41,397 nt of DNA from Ruminococcus sp. (GCA_017470535.1 JAFUYP010000030.1:1-41397); one strand, 5' to 3'. Numbered from the stretch's first letter, positions 17,224 through 24,794 are shown. The notes: generated by a model not told the origin, from the sequence alone. A program made the numbers and translations.

Positions 17224-17259
17224 ATAAATTATTCCTTTCGTTTTAGTTACATTGATAAC

Positions 17260-17288
17260 ATTATACCACATAATTCGTCATTTGTCCA
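17260..17288 (-). promoter_or_regulatory. Promoter of the NUDIX gene
   Basis: TGGACA (17283-17288) and TATAAT (17260-17265) are 17 bp apart on the minus strand. Confidence 0.7.
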
Positions 17289-17349
17289 TAGTCTGAAAGA
17301 AATTAAGGCTTGATTTATGCAATATGCACAAATAGCATGAGGATAATAG

Positions 17350-18123
17350 TCAATCCATAAATCCTATCTTGATAGTATCAAACGGCAGAGCCTCGCCCTT
17401 GCTCTTGGTTATCGGCAGCTTCTGCTCTTCTGTAAAGCCTATCGTTTCGCCCGGGTTAAGGGTGACATCTTCAAGTATCACATACTCGGCTATCGACGTA
17501 AGGAAGGAATATAGCTCGCCCGGCTGTGCATTTGAGCCAAGCACCTCTATCTCGTCCTTGCCGAAATACTTCATTCCGGCAGTATAGCCCGAGAGCTTTC
17601 CGCCCTCTGTAAGATACATACCCACATGAATGACCACCGGCGTCGGGAACTCGCCGTGGTTCATGATGCTTGCCACCTTTTTGTAATAGCTGCTCTCATA
17701 TACTGTGGGGTATTTATAGATACCTATCGTGTTTTTGAGCGTCAGCATCGCAGCTGCGACCTTTGTGAATACCTCCGCCTGCTCTGTCTTTGTGCCGTTT
17801 TTGGACATTATCGCAATAAGGCAGTGCGCCTTGTGCTTTGCGACCTCGGCAGCTGCGTCCTTCCAGACCACGCTGTTTTTAGCGCACTCCTCCGCTTCAC
17901 AGTCAGGGACAGGGTTTGGCATGAGCGAGCAGGCAACAAGGAAGTCATTCACACGCATGACCACCGTGCCGTCCTTTACCTCGTCGTCTGAGATTTTCAA
18001 GTGCCACTCCTCTGTAAGTGCGTGGCGGAACCTCGGCCAGTCGAGATTGGCGTCGGTAAGAAGCACAAAGCCCATCATATTATCGGGCGTGAGCTTCATA
18101 TCATTTTCGTTTATATCAGCCAT
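17350..18123 (-). CDS. DUF4261 family protein
   Basis: A 257-residue soluble protein resembling DUF4261, a family of unknown function often found near polymorphic-toxin or surface-protein genes. Visible features are MMGFVLLTDANLDWPRFRHAL near the start, a central stretch of alternating helices and strands (DAAAEVAKHKAHCLIAIMS), and a C-terminal strand-rich region ending in PITKSKGEALPFDTIKIGF. ACGGAGGTAATAG precedes the ATG at 18123; an earlier in-frame start adds 11 residues that overlap the promoter -10. No function should be assigned. Confidence 0.7.
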   Translation of the reverse strand: MADINENDMKLTPDNMMGFVLLTDANLDWPRFRHALTEEWHLKISDDEVKDGTVVMRVNDFLVACSLMPNPVPDCEAEECAKNSVVWKDAAAEVAKHKAHCLIAIMSKNGTKTEQAEVFTKVAAAMLTLKNTIGIYKYPTVYESSYYKKVASIMNHGEFPTPVVIHVGMYLTEGGKLSGYTAGMKYFGKDEIEVLGSNAQPGELYSFLTSIAEYVILEDVTLNPGETIGFTEEQKLPITKSKGEALPFDTIKIGFMD

Positions 18124-18154
18124 TTCTATTACCTCCGTAATGCTTGATAAAAAC

Positions 18155-18183
18155 ATTATAGCATATTTTTATGTATTAATCAA
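18155..18183 (-). promoter_or_regulatory. Promoter of the DUF4261 gene
   Basis: TTGATT (18178-18183) and TATAAT (18155-18160) are 17 bp apart on the minus strand. The box overlaps the region where a longer reading frame would begin, which supports the downstream ATG. Confidence 0.7.
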
Positions 18184-18203
18184 GCACTGGGAATATCAAT
18201 TTG

Positions 18204-18461
18204 TCAAGCGCTTTCCACAGCAGCTTTTTTATGTGTTTTTGGCAGACCCTTTCCTGCAAGGCTGATAGTATGTATCTGCCTGAAAGTCTCTGCATATTTT
18301 TTTGCATATTCATCAAAGCGCTCAGGCTCGTTCATCATCTTTTTGCCGACGACGTCCGCCTTGACCATTTCAAAAACTATGCCGCAGCTCTCCCCCACCC
18401 TTACCATGTCATAGGGGATAGCTGTCGGCACGCCGGCAAGATCCAGTGTCAGGCACATCAC
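18204..18461 (-). pseudogene. Fragment of an aminoglycoside-phosphotransferase-like protein
   Basis: About 85 residues remain. GVPTAIPYDMVRVGESCGIVFEMV and the following YAKKYAETFRQIHTISL resemble the N-lobe to middle of the APH-like family seen in clostridia (the TIGR02172 group). The ATP-binding start and the whole catalytic half with its HxD motif are missing. The fragment begins abruptly next to the terminator of the LRR gene and has no ribosome site or promoter of its own. It is best read as a decayed remnant, not a small gene. Confidence 0.65.
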
Positions 18462-18496
18462 AAAAAACCGTGCAGGTCAACTGATCTGCACGGTTT
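18462..18496 (-). terminator. Terminator of the LRR surface protein gene
   Basis: A perfect 11-bp stem, AAACCGTGCAG with its complement, is followed by T residues on the minus strand. It begins five bases after the stop codon. Confidence 0.92.
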
Positions 18497-18500
18497 ATTA

Positions 18501-19805
18501 TTATTTGATCCTCAACTTCCTGACATCAGAGTATTTGCCGTAGTATTTTTTGCCGCCGACTGTTTTATATGCACGCACCTTTACATAATAGGTCTTGGCC
18601 TTTTTGAGCGACTTGATAGTTTTTGAAGTCTTAGTGGTACTTACAGACTTAGTCTTGCTGCCTGCAAATTTCTTAGATGTCGAGTATTTTATCTGATAGC
18701 CTGTTACGCTGCCTGCGGATTTTTTGAGTGTGACTTTGAGCTGCTTTGTCTTAGGGCTTGTGAGCTTCTTTACAGCTGCCTTTTTGGGCTTGATGATAAA
18801 TGTCTTGGTGACAGTGCCGGTATAGCTGCCCTTGCCGGTTATGGTGACTATTGCCTTGCCGCAGTTTTTGTTGTTTTTGTAGGAAACGGTGTAGTCGGTG
18901 CCGGCTTTGAGGGTCTTGGTGCCGAGCTTGACTACCGGAGCAGGCGTGACAGCCTTGCCGGTATAGACCTTATTCTTTACGGTCACATTCACATTATTCA
19001 TGTTTATTTTAGCGGATGCAGCTGCCGGCTTACTGCTGTCGAGCAGCTTGTATTTCATGTTTTTATTGACCGCATACTGGTGAGCAACAGAGTCTTTGTA
19101 GCAATAAATCGTGACAACGTCTGTGACATGGTAAAAAGCATTATTACTTATAGAGGTAACACTTTTGGGAATAGTTATTTTAGTGAGAGATTTGCAGTTT
19201 TCGAAGGCATAATTACCAATAGAAGATACCGAAGAAGGCAGTACAACATTATTGAGACTTGTGCAGCCACTAAAAGCACTTCCTTCTATGGTTTTAAGAC
19301 CATTAGAAAGATTGAGCGTTTTAAGACCTGTACAGTCCATAAATGCACAACTACAAATTGTTCTGACAGACGCAGGAATATCAATAGATTCAAGACTTGT
19401 ACAATAATAGAATGTTTCGTATGGTATCTCTACGATTTTATTCGATAAATAAACTTTTTCAAGATTAGAGCATTTTTTAAAAGGACCGTCCCAGTGTGAT
19501 GAAAGCTTCAGTATCGTATCAGGCATTACTACCTCAACGATGTCATTACAATTATAGTATGATCTTTCTCCAAGAACAGTTACTGCATAGCCATCAATAG
19601 TTTCTGGAACTAAAACAACACTTTCATAGCCGCTGTAACCAGTCAGCATTGCTGTTCCGTCACTCTGTACTTCATAAGTATATGAGCCTGATTTCTCCGC
19701 CTGTGCCACAATACCGCTCTGTACCGAGAACCCCTCCGGCAATAACGCCGCACCGCCGAAAACCATGCTCAATGCCAAGCCTGCCGAAATAATTTTTTTG
19801 AACAT
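18501..19805 (-). CDS. Secreted leucine-rich-repeat (BspA-like) protein
   Basis: A 434-residue exported protein. Residues 1-37 are a signal peptide, with cleavage probably after VAQA. Residues about 60-240 hold BspA-type LRR_5 repeats (for example SVSSIGNYAFENCKSLTKITIPKSVTSI). An Ig-like or bacterial-repeat segment covers about 270-345 (KAGTDYTVSYKNNKNCGKA), followed by a lysine-rich fibronectin III-like domain to the end. No sortase motif or membrane anchor is visible, so retention may depend on the basic C-terminus. The LRR half is visibly AT-richer than the C-terminal half, suggesting mosaic origin. Adhesion or host/substrate binding is the usual inference. AAAGGGTG precedes the ATG. Confidence 0.9.
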   Translation of the reverse strand: MFKKIISAGLALSMVFGGAALLPEGFSVQSGIVAQAEKSGSYTYEVQSDGTAMLTGYSGYESVVLVPETIDGYAVTVLGERSYYNCNDIVEVVMPDTILKLSSHWDGPFKKCSNLEKVYLSNKIVEIPYETFYYCTSLESIDIPASVRTICSCAFMDCTGLKTLNLSNGLKTIEGSAFSGCTSLNNVVLPSSVSSIGNYAFENCKSLTKITIPKSVTSISNNAFYHVTDVVTIYCYKDSVAHQYAVNKNMKYKLLDSSKPAAASAKINMNNVNVTVKNKVYTGKAVTPAPVVKLGTKTLKAGTDYTVSYKNNKNCGKAIVTITGKGSYTGTVTKTFIIKPKKAAVKKLTSPKTKQLKVTLKKSAGSVTGYQIKYSTSKKFAGSKTKSVSTTKTSKTIKSLKKAKTYYVKVRAYKTVGGKKYYGKYSDVRKLRIK

Positions 19806-19862
19806 AAAAACACCCTTTCTTTATACTATTGACGCATATTTAACACATATTCGTCAAATATT

Positions 19863-19891
19863 AGTATACCATAGTATTTTTATTTTGTCAA
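19863..19891 (-). promoter_or_regulatory. Promoter of the LRR surface protein gene
   Basis: TTGACA (19886-19891) and TATACT (19863-19868) are 17 bp apart on the minus strand. The leader just downstream has an inverted pair TTGACG/CGTCAA around 19829-19857, a possible operator or 5' hairpin. Confidence 0.82.
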
Positions 19892-19901
19892 GAATTAGTT
19901 T

Positions 19902-19914
19902 ACAATAGTATTGT
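19902..19914. promoter_or_regulatory. Palindromic operator candidate before the XRE gene
   Basis: ACAATA-G-TATTGT is a perfect 6+1+6 palindrome between the divergent LRR and XRE genes. It lies upstream of the LRR promoter -35 and close to the XRE start, a fitting place for XRE autoregulation. This role is inferred. Confidence 0.45.
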
Positions 19915-19941
19915 GATATTTATTTAAAAAGGGTGATGAAT

Positions 19942-20223
19942 GTGTTTAGTGAAAGGATAAAGCAGCTGCGGCTGTCGCTGGGTATCAATCAGGTCGAGTT
20001 CGGGCGGCGGCTCGGTGTCAGCAAGCAGTGCATAAGCAACTGGGAAAACGGCAACATTCAGCCGTCGATAGATATGCTCAAAAAGATCGCAGGCACTTTT
20101 AAGGTCAGCAGCGATTTTCTTTTAGGTCTTGATGACCTCCGCTCACTTGATGTTACAGCCCTCACCACCGAACAGCTTTTTCACATTCAGGCTCTTATAA
20201 ATGACATCACGGCAAACAGGTGA
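19942..20223 (+). CDS. XRE-family helix-turn-helix regulator
   Basis: This is a 93-residue protein from the GTG at 19942 (MFSERIKQLRLSLG once initiated). The HTH_3 domain covers about residues 3-58 (RLGVSKQCISNWENGNIQPSIDMLKKIA), followed by a short C-terminal helix. AAAGGG lies 8 bases before this GTG; the ATG at 19936 is only two bases from it and is less likely. It is divergent from the LRR gene and ends before a terminator hairpin that has a near copy at the far end of the mobile element. It may therefore belong to a remnant of an earlier element rather than to the core chromosome. Confidence 0.85.
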   Translation: MFSERIKQLRLSLGINQVEFGRRLGVSKQCISNWENGNIQPSIDMLKKIAGTFKVSSDFLLGLDDLRSLDVTALTTEQLFHIQALINDITANR

Positions 20224-20260
20224 TACACCGTCCACACCCTTTATGACAGCATGAACCAAA

Positions 20261-20306
20261 AGAGCTATCCGATCCAATTCAAGGATCAGATAGCTCTTAG
20301 CTTTTT
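20261..20306 (+). terminator. Hairpin terminator, near copy of the element right-end hairpin
   Basis: AGAGCTATC with GATAGCTCT makes a 9-bp stem extended by GATCC/GGATC, then TAGCTTTTT. The same outer stem and tail occur at 29451-29495 at the right end of the element. It can terminate the XRE gene. Confidence 0.8.
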
Positions 20307-20319
20307 GCAAGAAAGAAAT

Positions 20320-20337
20320 GTTGACAAAACGTTGCCA
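20320..20337. repeat. Paired integrase arm-type boxes, outer left
   Basis: GTTGACA at 20320-20326 and GTTGCCA at 20331-20337 start exactly 11 bp apart. The distance from the first box to the core is 69 bp. A matching pair at 29536/29547 is 67 bp from its core and in the same orientation. Confidence 0.6.
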
Positions 20338-20388
20338 TGATAACGATTTGATAATGGCTTTTGGCGTGTTCACGCCCTATTTTTCGGG

Positions 20389-20407
20389 GCGTTTATTACT
20401 CCCACTC
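20389..20407. other. Attachment site at the left end of the element
   Basis: GCGTTTATTACTCCCACTC resembles 29603-29623 at the end of guaA, differing by a two-base gap and a few substitutions. The shared block TCCCACTC (minus strand GAGTGGGA) spans the last guaA codons Glu-Trp-Glu. It is the probable crossover region. Confidence 0.6.
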
Positions 20408-20508
20408 GCTCCTTGAACCGTAATCTTAACCAGTTTGAGTTAAGTTTTATCGCTCGTGGTATCTCTATTATCTCAGTTGTCTGTCAGATTTGGAGTATCT
20501 GATTTTTT

Positions 20509-20526
20509 GTTGCCATTGTGTTGCCG
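20509..20526. repeat. Paired integrase arm-type boxes, inner left
   Basis: GTTGCCA at 20509-20515 and GTTGCCG at 20520-20526 start 11 bp apart, 102 bp inside the left core. The spacing equals about one helical turn, as expected for tandem binding by the N-terminal domain of a tyrosine integrase. Confidence 0.6.
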
Positions 20527-20538
20527 GGGAACATATTG

Positions 20539-20567
20539 AGTATAGCGCAGAAAATTAATTCTGTCAA
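20539..20567 (-). promoter_or_regulatory. Outward-facing promoter at the left element end
   Basis: On the minus strand, TTGACA (20562-20567) and TATACT (20539-20544) are 17 bp apart, eight bases after the HNH gene stop. It points out of the element across the attachment site. There is no minus-strand gene before the hairpin at 20261-20297, so it may give a short non-coding transcript or serve the excised circle. Confidence 0.6.
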
Positions 20568-20574
20568 GTCCACA

Positions 20575-22188
20575 TTACGCCTGTATCATTTCAATATAAT
20601 TCAGAGGCTGTGCTAACACAGGCACACCGTCTGGGTTACGTCCCGTTTCAAACACTTTCTTCCAATAATCGTAGGTGTTCTTTCCAGAGAAGATCGTTTC
20701 AGCAAATTCTCTATTTTTCCACAAAGGAAGATTGACGAGATTCCTGATAAAGTTCGTGATGTTTACCCACATGGCTTCGTCAAACGGGATCTGGAATTCG
20801 CCGCCGTCTCCTAAAGGTTTTCCTTTACTCAGCAGCAGGAATCTGATCAGCTCTTTAAGGTATCCTACCCAATTACGCATTATTTCTTCCTTGGAGATAC
20901 GATATGCCGCTAAATGTGCATCTGTAATATCCGCAGCGTTATTCTTGATTATTCTTTGCTCTATACGATAAACGCCTATCTCAGGGTTAAATTTATCAAT
21001 ATAAATTTCCTCAGCAATTATATTAAGTAGGTGTATTATCTGCTTTTGCTCAATTTCACGAGGATTCTCTCCTTCGTCGATTCGATAATTGATCGGTGTT
21101 GTCAAAATTTTAGAACTGCTGAGAAGTATGGTTAAGAATGTCTTATCAAAAGCACTGTAAGAAATCGGCAATTCCTTAGCACGTCCCTCAAAATCTATGT
21201 ATGTTCTTAATTTATTATCGGGAGAATGTGTGATCTGATTCTTTATGCTGTTGATTATCAGCGTTTTCAGCGAGGCTTCTCCCTTAAAATAGTCTACCAA
21301 ATTCTGCTCTGAGAAGCTATAATCATCTTCTTGCAAATTATGTTCCTGCTGATATTTGCGGATTTTATCTTCATAGAGGGTATCATGAAGCTGCCGAAGA
21401 ATAGACTTATCAAATGCGATTTGCCTTAAGTTACTGCCTGCATTGGTATTGGTTACAATAAGTCTATCTACATCCGGCTGAATAAACAGACGAATCAATA
21501 GCTTTCTCTGCCCAAGAAGCAATTGCGCAACAGCTTTATGCTGACCGTCAAATATCTTGATCTTATTATCATCTAATCTCGCAAGAGATAAATGGAGCTG
21601 CGGATTCTTCTGATAGAATTCCTTAACAAGTTTATTGATGCTGCTGTTGATACCACGAGGATTGATCAACTCATCGTGATAAATGTATTCAATTGGCAAC
21701 TCAATAAAAACAGTCTGTTCCCCCGATAAACCATCGGTGAAAATAGGAACGGAAATGATATCTTCTTTTCCCATATCAGACAAGGTGTATTTAAAAACAC
21801 CGTTTTCTACCTTGTAATGAAGTTCAAACTTTGAACCACTAAGATACTCCAAAACATGGCGTAATGAGGCTGTTTCATTTTTGCTTTTGCCTAACTCTCC
21901 TGTTGAGATTTTTCGTCTGATCTCATCTAATACAGCTAAAGAACGTGCAACCGTCAGGTCAGCGTCCTGCTTTGATTTATTGCAGCTCTCATGTGTAAGT
22001 GCAAAATTATCTTCTGAGTCTTTTCCCCTATTCGCAAGAGGAATGATATGATCTATATTTGTAGTATGGATATCCAAATCAATAGGCTTTTGGCAGATGT
22101 AACACACACCATTCTGAATAGTGTGGAGTTTCTTTGTCAAAGCATTGTAATCATCTGTAGATAAATCTCTCAAATATTTTGAAGCCAT
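20575..22188 (-). CDS. HNH endonuclease with central DGQH (ParB/DndB-like) motif
   Basis: A 537-residue protein. The N-terminal HNH domain has zinc ligands Cys29/Cys32 and His66/Cys69, the metal-site IDHI (Asp46-His47), Asn61 and Asn70. Residues about 145-260 carry KIFDGQHKAVAQLLLGQRKL (DGQH at 214-217) and NTNAGSNLRQ, resembling the DGQHR/ParB-type domain of DndB and, more loosely, the DGQQR motif of GmrS (DUF262). The C-terminal 270 residues are helical and unrecognised. GGGAGG precedes the ATG at 22188; a longer start adds 16 residues. It has its own promoter and sits after a terminator next to the left end, a typical cargo spot. A nucleic-acid-cleaving defence role is inferred, not shown. 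Confidence 0.8.
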   Translation of the reverse strand: MASKYLRDLSTDDYNALTKKLHTIQNGVCYICQKPIDLDIHTTNIDHIIPLANRGKDSEDNFALTHESCNKSKQDADLTVARSLAVLDEIRRKISTGELGKSKNETASLRHVLEYLSGSKFELHYKVENGVFKYTLSDMGKEDIISVPIFTDGLSGEQTVFIELPIEYIYHDELINPRGINSSINKLVKEFYQKNPQLHLSLARLDDNKIKIFDGQHKAVAQLLLGQRKLLIRLFIQPDVDRLIVTNTNAGSNLRQIAFDKSILRQLHDTLYEDKIRKYQQEHNLQEDDYSFSEQNLVDYFKGEASLKTLIINSIKNQITHSPDNKLRTYIDFEGRAKELPISYSAFDKTFLTILLSSSKILTTPINYRIDEGENPREIEQKQIIHLLNIIAEEIYIDKFNPEIGVYRIEQRIIKNNAADITDAHLAAYRISKEEIMRNWVGYLKELIRFLLLSKGKPLGDGGEFQIPFDEAMWVNITNFIRNLVNLPLWKNREFAETIFSGKNTYDYWKKVFETGRNPDGVPVLAQPLNYIEMIQA

Positions 22189-22226
22189 TCTATTATCCTC
22201 CCAATGATATAATATCCTTATTATAA

Positions 22227-22255
22227 AGTATAGCATAAATTGACACGAAATGCAA
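22227..22255 (-). promoter_or_regulatory. Promoter of the HNH cargo gene
   Basis: TTGCAT (22250-22255) and TATACT (22227-22232) are 17 bp apart on the minus strand, just after the terminator of the mobilization genes. Confidence 0.72.
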
Positions 22256-22264
22256 GTAGAAAAG

Positions 22265-22297
22265 CTGAAAAAACTCCCGTTATTGCATAGCGGGAGT
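22265..22297 (-). terminator. Terminator of the mobilization operon
   Basis: ACTCCCG (22273-22279 complement side) pairs with CGGGAGT (22291-22297), followed on the minus strand by six T. It isolates the HNH gene from the relaxase/TnpV genes. Confidence 0.85.
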
Positions 22298-22314
22298 CCT
22301 TTCGTTATTTTACA

Positions 22315-22719
22315 TCACACATACACCATAGCCGCATACACAGGATCTCTGGCAATCAGGCGATCCATGTTCTCAAGACCTCTCGCTTTTGCAAGATCAC
22401 CGACTGCCACAGCTCTGAGATACTCGGTATCATTTTCGAGCATCATTCCGACCTGGCGTTCTATGGCTTCCGCTACGGAACGGTCAAGGTCGGTCAGGTA
22501 GCTGAGAATCATGCCGTCATTGACCAGCTTTTTCAGCCTTGCAGGGCGGTACTCCGCTGAGTAGTGCAGGTGATACTTGATGTGGTCGGAGCTGAACGTT
22601 GTCACGCTCGGCTCGGCATCGGGTGTGTTGTGGGTAACAGTCAGGGCATCGGTGTCGAGAACCCATACGGGCTTGTTCTTGCCGCCCACCTGAACCTTGT
22701 CTTTGCTTCTGATGATCAT
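22315..22719 (-). CDS. TnpV-like transposon-encoded protein
   Basis: The 134-residue protein begins with a small beta-rich module (MIIRSKDKVQVGGKNKPVWVLDTD). A helical C-terminus follows, containing YSAEYRPARLKKLVNDGMILSYLTDLDRSVAEAIERQV (about residues 55-95) and a final DRLIARDPVYAAMVYV. The helical part resembles TnpV proteins, found widely in clostridial mobile elements with no proven function. ATAGGAGGAATTATT before the ATG at 22719 decides the start. It follows the relaxase stop by 14 bases and is the last gene of that operon. Confidence 0.65.
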   Translation of the reverse strand: MIIRSKDKVQVGGKNKPVWVLDTDALTVTHNTPDAEPSVTTFSSDHIKYHLHYSAEYRPARLKKLVNDGMILSYLTDLDRSVAEAIERQVGMMLENDTEYLRAVAVGDLAKARGLENMDRLIARDPVYAAMVYV

Positions 22720-22733
22720 AATAATTCCTCCTA

Positions 22734-24023
22734 TTATTCCAGTCCCCACGATTTTTTCTTTCTGGTGGCGGACTGCTGTACTTCCTGTTCACGCTGACTG
22801 TGAACGTACTCCTGTGCCTGCTTGACCTCAGCGTATTTCTGCGGTTCAAAGCGTTTCAGCAGGCTCACGAACTCCGTCAGCTCATCGACCTCAGCTTGCA
22901 GAGAAGAAACATCACGGCGAAGCTCCGAGCATTCTCCCGAAGTCTGTTTCAGACGCTGACGCACATCTTCCGTTTCTTTCAGGCTCCTGTCAAGCCGTTC
23001 ACGCAGAGCGTATATCGTATCGCCGGACTTGTGGGTGCTGTCACTGAGCTTCTTCATGATCTTGCTCAGACGCTGTGCCTTGGAGATGATTTCGTCCGAA
23101 TGCTTCATGATAGACAGTTTTCCATCGAGCAGACTTGTGAGTTCTCTGCAAAGCTGCTCACACTCGTCCTCGACCTGAAACTCCTTTTCATAGTCGGGAA
23201 TGTAGTTGAGTATCGTCTTTACCTGATTGAGCTTGTCGTTGATCTCATGATCGAGATCTTCGCTCTGTGCTTGTTTGTCAGTAAGCTCAGCTTCGACCTG
23301 TGCTTTTTCTTCTTCAAGCGCCCTTATCTCATCCTCATGCTCACCATATTCCTCAACTGTGTAGCTGTAACCTCTGGACTTCTTCGGCTCGCTGATCTCA
23401 ATTCCGTGAGCGTTGCAAATATCCCTCAGCACTTCCCACTCACGAAGCCGCCAGCGGTTATTGGAGTGAGCGTCATTTCCGAAGCCCATTTCGTCAAGTG
23501 CCTTGTTCTTGGCATTGCGGACTTCAAGGCCCCTGCTGTAATGTCCGAGGGGGATATAGTCTATATGCAAATGCGGTGTGGCTTCATCGAGGTGCATGAC
23601 CGCATTGAACACATAGAGGTTCGGATTTCTCGCCTGAAATCCCTCCATGTATTCACGCAGGCACTCTGCCGTTATCTCAGCATCGGGAGTACCGACAGCC
23701 GAATCATTTTTCGTGCCAATATAGACGAGGTGTTCATAGAAACTTTTCTGCTTGTTCGCACCCTCGATCACGCTCTTGCTGGGTGGACGGTTGAACAGGT
23801 GTTCAAAGTAGTCACCGATCTTGCGATCATTCCTTTTCTGACGGGCGTTGTACCTCTCCACTGCTTCGTCAAAAAGCTGGTGGTAAGTTTCGCCCAAGTC
23901 CTGCTGAACGAACACGATGTTATCGGGTGTCCTGAGCGGGTCGATATTCTTGGCAGTGAACTCTCGGTTGTTATGCGAAAGGCTGCCTTTGCCCTCGCAC
24001 ATCGAGATAGATTTTGTACTCAT
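22734..24023 (-). CDS. MobV-family relaxase (Mob/Pre plasmid recombination protein)
   Basis: This enzyme nicks one DNA strand at oriT and leads it into the recipient. The 429-residue protein has the MobV metal-binding signature HxDExxPHxH at residues 144-153 (HLDEATPHLH). The N-terminal domain carries the relaxase fold up to about 230; the rest is a long charged coiled coil. AAGGAGA precedes the ATG. A 590-base non-coding region upstream contains a hairpin that fits an oriT. Transfer genes are otherwise absent, so mobilization in trans is expected. Confidence 0.93.
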   Translation of the reverse strand: MSTKSISMCEGKGSLSHNNREFTAKNIDPLRTPDNIVFVQQDLGETYHQLFDEAVERYNARQKRNDRKIGDYFEHLFNRPPSKSVIEGANKQKSFYEHLVYIGTKNDSAVGTPDAEITAECLREYMEGFQARNPNLYVFNAVMHLDEATPHLHIDYIPLGHYSRGLEVRNAKNKALDEMGFGNDAHSNNRWRLREWEVLRDICNAHGIEISEPKKSRGYSYTVEEYGEHEDEIRALEEEKAQVEAELTDKQAQSEDLDHEINDKLNQVKTILNYIPDYEKEFQVEDECEQLCRELTSLLDGKLSIMKHSDEIISKAQRLSKIMKKLSDSTHKSGDTIYALRERLDRSLKETEDVRQRLKQTSGECSELRRDVSSLQAEVDELTEFVSLLKRFEPQKYAEVKQAQEYVHSQREQEVQQSATRKKKSWGLE

Positions 24024-24214
24024 ATAATGTCTCCTTTTATATCTCTGTTTGAACCCTCTGACGAGGGATAATCATACGCATAAGGCTCACCGCCTATGCG
24101 ATGATGAGCGCCCTTGAAGGGCTTTTGAATTGGCTTGCAACGATACGGTGATCAGCAAACCAAACAGCGCGGAGCGCTGGGAATTTACTTGCGGTGTGCC
24201 GCCAGTAACCCCAA

Positions 24215-24260
24215 AGCACTTTTGACAGCCTATTCGGACTATCAAAAATGCTATTGTGGC
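24215..24260. other. Candidate origin of transfer (oriT)
   Basis: AGCACTTTTGACAG (24215-24228) and CTATCAAAAATGCT (24239-24252) form an inverted repeat with 12 of 14 matches around a 10-base loop. TATTGTGG follows. The layout of hairpin then TA(T/G)TGTG resembles the MobV oriT of pMV158-type plasmids, and it lies about 190 bases upstream of the relaxase gene. The nick position is not identified. Confidence 0.5.
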
Positions 24261-24294
24261 TCTGCGAGGCTGAACGGCTGGCTGAGCAGCCGAA

Positions 24295-24404
24295 AATGTG
24301 GGTACAATTTTACAGAAATCCACATTACATTTTATGGTTATCCCCCTGACACACCACATTTTTGCAAGCAAACAGGGCAGATGTGGTAAATTGGCGTGCC
24401 ACAT
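24295..24404. repeat. Five CCACAT boxes, iteron-like
   Basis: AATGTGG at 24295-24301, CCACATT at 24320-24326 and 24354-24360, ATGTGG at 24381-24386 and CCACAT at 24399-24404 occur in alternating orientation in 110 bases. Next to a mobile element with a RepA-like ATPase they may be binding sites for replication or relaxosome proteins. The rest of 24024-24611 has several other hairpins, including CCCCTCCCCTACG/AAGGGTAGAGGG near 24407-24435, and no convincing gene. Confidence 0.4.
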
Positions 24405-24611
24405 AGCCCCTCCCCTACGTAAGGGTAGAGGGTTGGGGGGTTGGTCGCCCCTTGCCAAGAACGCTGAATTACGGCTATCAGATATTCAGATATTGGTGTG
24501 TTAAAGGGATAATCATATTACATTTTTTGAAAAACATCATATCGGAAATGATATTTTTCTGCAAAAATCTCTGCTTGGATTTAGTAAAAACTCGCTCCGA
24601 GATCATAAAAA

Positions 24612-24794
24612 TCAGAACGGCGGCTCCACCTCGACATCGAGAGTTTCGAGCAGATACTTTACCTCATCACGATAGAGATAGCTCTCATATCCATCGAGGT
24701 AATGAATGTTGCGAGCAACAGCTTCACGAATATCAAGACCGCTTCTTTCTTCAAGGATAGAAGTCAGCTTTTCAACCTTTTCCATATCAGGCAT
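24612..24794 (-). CDS. Small element-encoded protein of unknown function
   Basis: This is a 60-residue acidic helical protein (LTSILEERSGLDIREAVARN, then YESYLYRDEVKYLLETLDVEVE). No family is recognised. GAAGGGGG lies about 9 bases before the ATG. It sits between the RepA-like ATPase gene and the oriT region on the same strand, so it is probably part of the element backbone. It could aid relaxosome formation or replication control, but nothing shows this. Confidence 0.65.
   Translation of the reverse strand: MPDMEKVEKLTSILEERSGLDIREAVARNIHYLDGYESYLYRDEVKYLLETLDVEVEPPF

Noticed and set aside
18204-18461. A real 85-residue gene
   Set aside because: It starts in the middle of a recognisable family, directly against a terminator, without ribosome site or promoter, so it is called a fragment.
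19942-20223. XRE gene as the repressor of the integrated element
   Set aside because: It lies outside the left core, and the element has its own XRE gene next to the excisionase. It is more likely part of an earlier insertion or the chromosome.
22800-24071. A 423-residue plus-strand open frame
   Set aside because: It is the antisense of the MobV relaxase gene, whose signature motif is clear, and has no start signal or known motif.
24087-24458. A 123-residue minus-strand open frame in the oriT region
   Set aside because: It runs through the candidate oriT hairpin and the CCACAT boxes, has no ribosome site and a composition unlike its neighbours. It is probably chance.
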